Of a DNA stretch of 64,000 bases, positions 55,763 to 64,000 are shown piece after piece (position 1 is the first letter of the stretch; every line of letters begins with the position of its first letter). A program made the position numbers and the translations under genes. The stretch comes from Apodemus sylvaticus. Taxonomy: Eukaryota > Chordata > Mammalia > Rodentia > Muridae. Where the stretch lies: the NCBI RefSeq assembly GCF_947179515.1, contig NC_067473.1:79038936-79102935 (forward strand). Direction: 5' to 3'. The notes under the pieces were generated by a model. It ran no database searches. It was not told the origin of the DNA and saw only the letters and a program-made list of their open reading frames with translations.

Positions 55763-56901
55763 TTTCAAAATACTTGTTGCCATGTCATTCCTGAGCAGTT
55801 TGCTTGGGTGCACAGCTGCATGTCTTGTGTGTGCACGCATCCATCTTTGTGGCATCCAGCAGAGGATTCCATTTCCAGGGAAAAATAAAACTTCAAATGA
55901 TTATAGTCCATGGGAAAGGTTTTAGGTACTATCTTTCATTAGTTTTTAAATAATTGATTCTTCTTTAAATGATTTACTTTGAATTCAAGATCGTTGAGAG
56001 TGGAAATGGTAATAGTTATATACAATCTTAATGTGTAAGCCATGTTTTCTTGAATCCTTGGGTGAAGGTAATAACTAAGTCTAATAATTCTCTACATGTA
56101 AATAACTGATAAGGTCCAGTCAAACAACTCAGAGAGGGGTGGAGCATTCTTCTCCTCCACTCTAATATACATTTTGACTGCTACAGGAGTCCTTGTAGAT
56201 CCCCTTAAAATTTTTTTAAAGCCAGATGAAGAGGAAATTACAATTAATAACCTTAAAATTCCAATTAATCTCTCAAATAGTGATTAATTTCCAGAGACAC
56301 AGAGACTCTGCAGTATATCTGAGAGAAAGGAAAAGACAATTAGGATTGGGAAATTGGTGGCATACACAGGGGTGGCTGGAAATCCCACCAGGAGTGAGAT
56401 AATTGATGAGCTTGGAAACCCGCCAGGGGGCTTCTCCTCCTCCCCTCCCCTCCCCTCCCCTGACACGCATCCGGTTTTAAACCCACTGACCATATCTCCT
56501 AAAACCATCTCTCCTCTCATTTTGGAATTCTTTAGATCCCTTATGAAATAATGTTTGTTTGTTTGTTTGCTTGTTCGCTTGCTATCTCCTCATTTATCTC
56601 TGGCAACAATTTGTCCACATCCCTGTCTGCGCTTACAGTGTGCTTGGTCTCTCCTCTTCCCTAGCAGCGAACTTCCCAGTGAGCAACGGTTAAGTGTGTG
56701 TTGGTTTAGGCTAGGCGACGCTTCACATTTCTGAGACTGTTAATATACGATAGCACCCACAAAGACTGACTGATGGATCAGGCTTCCTTCTATAAAGGAA
56801 AATCAATACCCTTAAAAAATACAAATGATCAAGAAGAGAAATCACTGTCTTCTGTAGAGCTAGTTATACTCAGGAAAATAATACATTCTGCTGCTTGTAT
56901 T
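55763..56901. other. Unique intronic sequence with small simple repeats
   Basis: (CCCCT)n at about 56440-56461 and a (GTTT)n stretch near 56551-56568. No exon recognised. Confidence 0.4.
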
Positions 56902-57090
56902 GTGATAGACTGAATCCCAAGCCATTCCCTATCAGGGTGTGTGTGAAGCCTGAGGTTTTAATTACATAGTAATGAAGCTGGTGTTCCAATTCTGTGGGAG
57001 CACGGCTTTGATGTCCTCTAACTTAACTGTCCTTATTAGGAGTAAAGGTCTCCAGAGAAAGAGGTCGAAGTATCATGTTTAAATAGACAT
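56902..57090 (+). repeat. MLT1-like MaLR fragment
   Basis: TGTGATAGACTGAATCCCAA at the left and TCCTTATTAGGAGTAAAGGT, CTCCAGAGAAAGAGGTCG at the right resemble the 5' half of an old MLT1 LTR. Diverged. Confidence 0.35.
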
Positions 57091-58234
57091 AGAAGTACCC
57101 AGAAGAAATACATGCAAACTAACCATTCATGGTCAGCTATAAACCTTAACTTCCAGAGGATTTGTCCAGCTATACTGACCTAGAAACTGAATAAGCAGTT
57201 TGGAAAATCTGGTTTGTGCATATAATTATTTTTATATCATCTTCTGGCTATGCCTTGCAAAGAGCAAACCACAGTAGTTATCTGACCTAGTGCTCGGCCT
57301 TTCCCCCAGCATAGTAATTGCAGAGGACTCAGCATATTTTTAACTAGCAGTGTGCGCACAGGGCATTTCTTCCCAGAGAGCCCTGCCTAGCTGGAGACTA
57401 CTCATGTACTCTTTATTAGTCCTCCATATACATGGAAAATGAACCTTAAGTTGTGACCTCCGCTAATTCCAGTAGACTGGAAAGGCCAAGGGAACACACA
57501 CCCTTGGTTCCGGTGATGTCTGAAACAGCCTTGAAATGTGTAATATATCAGATCTTTAAAGTAGAAGCTTAATCTTCCAGATGAAAGGGTCCCAACAATG
57601 TTTTTTAATTTGAGCATAAATATTTAGTTGGGAGGTAGGTTACAGGATGTGTTTAAGGTCCCAAATTCCTTGGGGATTACTGTTTTTAATTCTGGCTCAT
57701 CCTTTAGTTGCTGGGAGCAAATAAGTAATTTCCTTTTGAGTGTGTGCCTGCTTCAGAGGGTGCCTAAATAAAAGATATGTGTGTGATAACGTGCCATCTC
57801 AGCGCCAGCCCAGGCATCAGACTGGAAGGCTGGATTTAGTTGAGTGGGGAGGAAGGCCTCTGAGCACGGAGGTGGAAGTCTCTTCTTGGAGACAGGAAAG
57901 CAGTTTAGTTAGGGCAGCCTAGGTGGTTTATCATACTGCTGGGTTGGCTGTGTAATGAGAAGCTGCTAACTTTGTTTAAAAGATGGAATTGCCCCGTAGA
58001 GTTCAGATAGTAACAAAAGTGAAGTTAGCTGTAACTCTGTCATCTTGCATTCAAAAGACAGCTCAAGGAAAACAATTTGTCGGAATTAATTGTAAATTCT
58101 GAAGGACCCTGGGCGATTTTCGTTTCATTCGGGATTGTGGCATTTCCTCCTCTCATTCCCAGCCCTCACCCTGTGGCTGCTCAGTAAGGTAGGAGTAGGA
58201 GATGGGAAAACACTGTATCCAAAACAGTGAGCTT
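57091..58234. other. Unique intronic sequence
   Basis: No repeat or exon recognised. Confidence 0.4.
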
Positions 58235-58356
58235 CAAATTCAAATTTTGAGAGACCCTGTCTCCGAAACAAAGGTGGAGAATGACAGAGGGAGACATACA
58301 GCATCCTCTGGCCTCTGCATGGGTATACATACTCACACACATGTGCACGTGTATGC

Positions 58357-58395
<39 letters not shown>
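58235..58395 (+). repeat. SINE 3' part with (CA)17 tail
   Basis: GAGAGACCCTGTCTCCGAAA, CAAAGGTGGAGAATGACAGA and CATCCTCTGGCCTCTGCATG are a common rodent B4-type 3' segment, ending in (CA)17 at 58358-58392. Confidence 0.7.
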
Positions 58396-58504
58396 CTCAC
58401 AAAAAAGAAGTATGAATTAAATATTGAAATACACGCTTAACTGACCGACCTAACTGAGAAACACAGAGCAATGCACACAACCACTGAGTCTTTTAAAAGT
58501 GTGT

Positions 58505-58690
58505 GTGAGTCATTTTAAGTGCTTATGGGACATTTAACAAAATTGAATATATTTTGGCCAGAAAGTATGCCTGGGTAAATATCAAAGGATTGGAATCATT
58601 ATGTATGCTCTGACCAGCATAAAACTGAATTAAGGGGTAAGTAGTAGAAAGATCACTAAGAAATTTCCCAATATTTAAAAATTAAGTATG
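58505..58690 (+). repeat. Ancient L1 ORF2 relic
   Basis: AATATATTTTGGCCAGAAAG, CAAAGGATTGGAATCATTAT, TATGCTCTGACCAGCATAAA and CCCAATATTTAAAAATTAAG match, in order, the endonuclease/RT-linker part of mammalian L1 ORF2 DNA. Full of stops and indels; non-functional. Confidence 0.6.
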
Positions 58691-59354
58691 CCGCATAAAG
58701 ATGGAGAGATTTCCATTCGACAGAAAAGTGTTTCGAGATGGGCGGCCCAGCTAGAAAAGATGCATCATGCGAAAACACTGAGCTAGGTCCACACTGGGGG
58801 AAAGCCATGCTTTAAATGTACGCAGTAGCAAAACCGTTGAAATTTTCATTGGAATTCCAACCCAGGAAACCAGAAAATAATCAGTACATTAAACCCTGGA
58901 TCCTGGCTTGTGAAAGCACAATAGCCATGGCCACGTTCCAGATCTAACAAATCGCAGACTCTCCCAAGTCTGAGGCTAGTGCTGCTGGAGTGCAGGCCAG
59001 GTCACAAGGCAGCTGCAGACCAGGGGCGGGGTTGCAAGACTCTCATCAGAAGTCAAAGGGAGAAAGATATGCAGACTTGATGTGGCTTCTGGAAAAAGTA
59101 TTGTGGGTGGTGAAGACTTAGTACTCCAGTCAAGGAACATACAAGAGAACACACAAGTTAGGGACATCACAGAGAACCAGGGAGTCACTGTTACAGGTAA
59201 CACAGATGCTGAGACAGTGCTAAGCTATTGTTAAAGTTTTGTGTCCATAAACTGGACAACTTAGAGAAAGTGGCTCAATTCTTTAAAAGCATCACTTATA
59301 AAACTATGCCCCAAGAAAGTACCGCTCATGACAAGACATAGAAGGAGGAGGAGG
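58691..59354. other. Unique intronic sequence
   Basis: Possibly further decayed L1, but unanchored. No exon recognised. Confidence 0.35.
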
Positions 59355-59420
59355 AAGTTGTATAAATAGCTCAGTGGTAAATGGGCTTCATGCCCTGGAC
59401 TCTGGGTTCTGTCCCCAGTA
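59355..59420 (+). repeat. ID SINE
   Basis: TAAATAGCTCAGTGGTAAAT, GGGCTTCATGCCCTGGACTC and TGGGTTCTGTCCCCAGTAAC resemble the tRNA-Ala-derived ID element with box A and box B remnants. Confidence 0.8.
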
Positions 59421-59615
59421 ACACACACATAGACACAGATACAAACACATACACACACACACACACACATGCACAAACATATACACACCCATACTCTTGC
59501 TTGCACATATGCACACATGCACACGTGTGCACATGCAGACATGCACACACAAAAGAAAGGGAGAGGGAGGGAAAGATTGGGAGAAGAGAGGGGGAGGAAG
59601 AGAGAGAGAAGAGGA
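59421..59615. repeat. (CA)n then GA-rich tail following the ID SINE
   Basis: Interrupted CA units with CATGCACA words to about 59550, then a purine stretch (GAGAGGGAGGGAAAG and GGAAGAGAGAGAGA) to 59615. Confidence 0.9.
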
Positions 59616-59912
59616 AGTTTTTCATTGGAAGAAAAGCAAGTGCATTTGACTAAACTGAAGAACAGAACAGCGGGGCAAGATACGCAGGCTCGAAAGCTGT
59701 TTCATGGTCAGCCCGTCTGAAAGCCACTTGCCAAACAGAAGCAGTCAGATCGTTGCCCATTAATGTAATGTTCCCAATTATAAAAAAAATTATGAAACAA
59801 TTTATGATTCATTGGCATTACACTGAACACAGCAAATATAACTGAGGAGATATTTGCCTGTGGCCAGATACTACTAAAATTTAACGGAATCTATAAGTTA
59901 TGATATGAAGAA
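59616..59912. other. Unique intronic sequence
   Basis: AT-rich. No exon recognised. Confidence 0.4.
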
Positions 59913-59990
59913 ATGAGGCCAGGAATGGCGCTCAGCGGTAGCATAAATGCATAGAACATGAAAGGCTCTGGGTTTCATCCCAGCATCTAA
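59913..59990 (+). repeat. Diverged ID SINE
   Basis: AATGGCGCTCAGCGGTAGCA, TAGAACATGAAAGGCTCTGG and GTTTCATCCCAGCATC keep the ID order but lack a clean tail. Confidence 0.65.
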
Positions 59991-60756
59991 AACGTGCGGA
60001 CATAAAACCTTCACATTACAAATAATTCCTACTTTTGTTGAACGAACAAATGGTTTATTTCTAAAGCCCTACATTGTTTAAAAAGAAATCATAGAATACA
60101 AAATATATCTAAGGGTTCACGGGTTGTTTCTCTCTTGCTAACTGTGTGACTGTAGTCATGGGCTTTTGTCTCAGTATCTGCAAAAAACATGGAAATTATT
60201 CCCTCTCTGGCTGTTAAAAAATGGTATTGTAAAGAACAATCGAAATGCCCTGGAACAAGTAGCTCGTGTAGTAATCAGAGTTAATAAAGCGCATTTGGCT
60301 GATATTTAGAATGGTCTTTGAGGTGGTATAGTGCACTTCGAATGTTCTCACAAGAGGAGGCACGGGGATGATCTTCTGGTCACATGCTGAGCTGTGAGCA
60401 GAGCCAGCGAGGCGGCTTCTACATACACTTCTCTTTTTGGCTTCAGTAGAAGGATGGAGAAAGTGATTCATAATGAGCAAAACTTGTATCGGCTCCTGGA
60501 GATGCAAAACAGGGACGGGGCAGGTCTCCATCCAGGAGAATCTATTTGGGTTTTGGGAATGATGTGAGACACTGATCCCCCGTGTTGGCTGTCTGTAGCC
60601 TACTCCAGTTGGCACCTCCATTTTCAGTCATGGCAAAATCCAGGAACCTCAGTCGTCTTTCAAAGGCTTTAGAGATTAACAGCAGATTTCTTCCTGAGTG
60701 CCATCACAGATGTCACAGAAATTTGTCTAAATCAAGATGACCTGGGCAACAGGTGC
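59991..60756. other. Unique intronic sequence
   Basis: A 135-aa minus-strand frame (60214-60621) has no splice context or recognisable domain. No exon called. Confidence 0.4.
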
Positions 60757-60880
60757 TGTGAGTGTATATCCCAGCTCTGGGGGCGGCGGGGGGGGGGGGT
60801 GCTGACGCTTGGAGGCCCTCCATTTGAAGGCTAGCCTGGGCTCCTTAGCAAGACCTTATCCCAAAAAATATAAATACATA
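60757..60880 (+). repeat. Degenerate B1-like SINE with a G12 run
   Basis: TATATCCCAGCTCTGGGGG, then 12 G (60788-60799), GCTAGCCTGGGCTCCTTAGC and AAGACCTTATCCCAAAAAAT. Old copy. Confidence 0.65.
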
Positions 60881-62076
60881 GGGGAAGTTGCAGAAATCAT
60901 AGCCAGAACATATGTTCCTAAACCTGGATGTGGGGGAGGGGAGGAGAAGGCTAGCTCTCCAGCAGGTAAACTTTATTGGGAAGTATACCTTCCCAGTGTG
61001 GTTGAAGTTCCCAGATCAGCCCACTAAGCTGCTTTAAACAACCCTGTACCCTGGTTGCCTTGGCAAAGTAGTTGGGCTCTCTACAACTTCCAGGTGCTTT
61101 AGCATGTCTTCATTTCCTAACCTCCTGGTTTTCTATGGTGCGTGATGACTCCTCCAGCAGCAGAGCACAGCTGTTCAACCCTATCACACATCCAAAGTAC
61201 AGCGGACAGATGCTTACAAGAGATCTTGTGACCTCTCCCAGCTAAGTACCAGGGTCTACCACTAATCCCCAGGCCCTCGAGGTGACTTACTACATCACAG
61301 GAAGAGGTGGGGGCAGTTCTGGTCACTGATAGGGTGTCATATTCACTGAACTTTCCTGTGGTTAAAATGTTATTCTGAGCCACATCCGACAAGCTGTGGG
61401 ATTAGGTCTTTATTAATAAAATTCCCTAAATGATGTTTGCCGTGTGCTATTCCACTTGAAAGGATAAACAGGATAGAATTAAATGGACAAGGCAGATTAC
61501 TTATCTTATAATTAACATTGTATAAGGATGAATTTTAAATTTATAACAGTGTTCTGGGCTAAAGAGAAGCCGTATTAAATCATTTGTCTTTAAAAAGAAA
61601 AATCTTTTCAGACATAAATTCTCTGTGAGGGGAAAAAAAAAACCCATGGAACAATGAGCTTTCTTTTCTTGATCAAATGCTGGTATCATTCCAAAGCTTT
61701 GAAAATGAAAGGAAATTTAACATTTTACAAATATCTCTCGAAAATTTCCTATTACGAATGGGGAAAAAAATGAACTGAAGTATTTGGAAGGCTTGGAAAC
61801 TTCGAAGATGCCAGTGTGCTGGGTGAGTCTGGGGATGGTCAGACCCCCTAAGGTGACTGTTATGAAGCTGATGACAAGTCTTCCATTCTTTAGTCACCTG
61901 AAAGGCAGCTCATTGAATGTGATTTTAAAACTAAAAATAGTATTTCCTGGGAAGAAGGAGGTTTATGAGACTCTCTTGAACCTTACATAGCTTTAGCTTC
62001 ATCCTTCCAGTATGCAATAAGTAGCAGGATGGCCAGTCTGAGTATGTTACAGACCTTGATTTACCTCCTGTTTCCC

Positions 62077-62080
<4 letters not shown>
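60881..62080. other. Unique intronic sequence; candidate conserved block 61400-61780
   Basis: 61400-61780 is AT-rich and repeat-free. Nothing coding recognised. Confidence 0.4.

Positions 62081-62142
<62 letters not shown>
62081..62142. repeat. (TC)31 microsatellite
   Basis: Perfect TC run followed by ATTTTTTTTTTG. Confidence 0.97.
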
Positions 62143-62149
<7 letters not shown>

Positions 62150-62322
62150 TTTGTAGGCTGTGTGGCTCAGATTGGGCACAGGTTCACTATGTAACCCAAC
62201 TCAAATTGTTCATGTTTCAATTTTCTTATTTTTCTGACTAGGAATCGCCTCCCTGACTCAGTAACCTCCTTTCTGCCGTGGGCCACATGCACTCCCACTT
62301 TTATCCTTCACTCCACAGTAGT

Positions 62323-62330
<8 letters not shown>

Positions 62331-62362
<32 letters not shown>
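62331..62362. repeat. (GT)n microsatellite
   Basis: GT run with one TA interruption near its left end. Confidence 0.95.
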
Positions 62363-62363
<1 letters not shown>

Positions 62364-64000
62364 CCTGATGGCTTGACATGCTGTTCGCCATTGTCTCCCT
62401 TCCTTTGACTTACGGGACCTACTTCTCCCTCACTCAGCCGGCCTGGCTTGGCAGCTTCTAAGAGTGACTTGTGGCAGGAGCTGCAGGATTAGACCTTCAG
62501 AGGAATCAGCTTGAAATCCTTCATTTGCACTTGAGATAGCACATCCCCATGGAAACAGCTCAAACAGGAAACTGAGTCCTGATTCTTGACTGATCCTGAA
62601 GCCAGTAGTGACTTTAGTTTTATTCAGAGTAGCTTGGCTACAACAGCTCTTCTTTTTCCCCTTGCATCAAAAATAGAACCAGGACTTCTGACAAGGGTCA
62701 CCTGCACCAGAAATAAGTGTAAGAGGCATGAAAACCATCCCTCTTTCCTCATTTAATATCAGGTATTTCATTACTAAATGTAGGTTGCAAAGCTTTTATG
62801 CACTAGTATTCATGGGGCATGCTGCTGTACAAAAGACTCCGAGTTAGACAGAAGCCTCTGCTTTATGTTACTAAAATGTATGGTATCTGGAAGTTATTGT
62901 GCCAAATGCATAGAAAGGGTGCCTTAAAACAGTCATACCACACACACGCACACTCCATGCACACAAACACAGAAGTGTGCCTGCACATACACCCCTTGTA
63001 TCCATGCACCTGCAGGATCAACCAACGGTAGATTTTTTTTAAATATTCCGAAAAAATTTGCATCTGCTCTTAAATGTATGCATAGACCTTTTCTCATTCT
63101 TACTTCCTATGAAATATAACACAAGAACTATTTGCATAGTATTCATATTGCATTCAATATCATAAGGAAATGAGATGATTTAAAGTATCTGAGAAGATAC
63201 ACACAATTATATTAAAATAGTACGCCCATTTGTATAAGGCACTTGAGCATACAGAGGCTTTAGTATTCACAAAAATCTCTCACTGATTCTGCAGGATGAC
63301 TGTATATGCACATGTACACATGCATATTTATCTGTGTGTGCATATAGGTAGTGCATGTATTTGTGAGTATGTTACATGTTGAAATTAAGAAACCAACAGC
63401 CTTTTTTTGTTTTGTTTTGTTTTGTTTCTTAACTGGGAAATGTCTGACATGATCAAAGTCCAAGAGGATTGGCTTCAGGCACAGTGATAAAGTGGGGTTG
63501 TTTCTGTTCTGACCCGGGTTTCAAGGAGGCCAGTCCACCCACCAGCCCCAGGGCAGGGTGCCAACAATGCGCCCTGGCACTGCGGACCACCTCCTTCTGG
63601 CACTCACTCTTCCTCCCCGCCCACTCTTCCTCCCCCCCCCCCCACGCTGGCCTCCTTCCCCAGCACAGTGGCTTGCACTCCCCATTTGGCCCATGAACTC
63701 CAGGATGGAGTCAATTTCCGGCTTTAACCCCCACACCTCCTGGGATGTGGTTTGCCTGGCTCTGTCCCCCTCACCTAGTGTGACCATCTGCTGTCCACTC
63801 CTTACCTCCCTGGCCCCAGGTGCTGGCTCAGTCTTCTTTGCAGGAGTGGAACAAGATGAAGATGGTTTGGACAAAAGAATGGTGGCTGGAGAAAGGACAG
63901 AGACACTATCACCCCACACGTCTTCACCTTATCTAAAAATACTTCCCGCTGGCAGGCAAGATGGGAAGTGCAGCATATGGCCTGTGCTGCCAAGTGCACC
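62363..64000. other. Unique intronic sequence with small simple repeats
   Basis: TTTTG units at 63405-63428 and a C12 run at 63632-63643. The opposing frames near 63469-63919 are GC-rich but show no exon features. A local GC rise at 63500-63850 does not reach CpG-island density by eye. Confidence 0.4.

Larger units (their letters stand above)
35721..64000 (+). other. Chn2: Chn2 intron 1, 5' part (continues past window)
   Basis: It starts with GTGAGTTTCAG directly after the coding exon. No further exon with acceptor, open frame and donor matching SH2-domain sequence was recognised up to 64000, so the intron is at least 28 kb here. That fits the very large first introns of chimaerin genes. It is filled with rodent SINEs, LTRs and microsatellites listed separately. 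Unannotated alternative first exons or enhancers could be hidden in it. Confidence 0.75.

Noticed and set aside
60214..60621. 135-aa minus-strand frame
   Set aside because: No recognisable product, no supporting promoter, acceptor or donor; consistent with chance in intronic DNA.
63469..63919. GC-richer segment with opposing 75- and 132-aa frames as a possible exon or second promoter
   Set aside because: CpG density is low by eye compared with the island at 35 kb, and no splice-site-bounded frame or known protein was recognised.
1..64000. A previously undescribed multi-gene system
   Set aside because: Apart from one Chn2 exon the window is non-coding mouse DNA; no cluster of novel genes, no intact viral or transposon operon-like unit and no programmed array was found.

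Overview
The window is rodent, almost certainly house mouse (Mus musculus), nuclear DNA. The evidence is the repeat content: B1, B2, B3, B4 and ID SINEs, MT- and ORR1-type MaLR solo LTRs, a URR1 hAT relic, rodent L1 3' ends and many long microsatellites. No bacterial-type gene organisation, tRNA or rRNA gene, CRISPR array or intact transposon gene is visible. Repeat family names were assigned by eye from remembered consensus sequences, so subfamily labels are tentative.

The only gene I can support is the 5' end of Chn2 (beta-chimaerin, a diacylglycerol-responsive GTPase-activating protein for Rac) on the + strand. A CpG island of about 1 kb (34790-35790) contains a TATA-like box, an ETS-type site and a first coding exon. 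That exon encodes MAASSNSSLSGSSVSS and ends at a strong splice donor (35720/35721) in phase 1. A 23-codon upstream ORF in a near-perfect Kozak context precedes the main start. Everything right of 35720 is the start of a very long intron 1; everything left of about 35.5 kb is 5' flanking, apparently intergenic DNA. The rest of Chn2 (SH2, C1 and RhoGAP exons) lies beyond the window.

Left flank (1-34.8 kb): unique DNA with scattered old elements (MIR, L1M, URR1, B4), younger SINEs with recognisable target-site duplications, and a dense LTR block at 22.9-25.1 kb. It also holds a 210-bp polypurine tract, a TGAG array followed by a G-quadruplex and a Z-DNA motif near 29.25 kb, and two B2 SINEs in tail-to-tail inverted orientation (31.27-31.62 kb). 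An MT LTR at 32.36-32.92 kb carries a private 19-bp minisatellite and splits an older SINE. Right flank (intron 1): B2, B3, B1 and ID SINEs, ORR1 and MT LTRs, an L1 3' end nested in an ORR1 LTR, ancient L1M pieces, and a 641-bp polypyrimidine tract (49991-50631) with only 9 purines.

I found no new multi-gene biological system. The most interesting items are the Chn2 uORF, the LTR-born minisatellite, the inverted B2 pair, the long polypyrimidine tract and the clustered non-B-DNA motifs.
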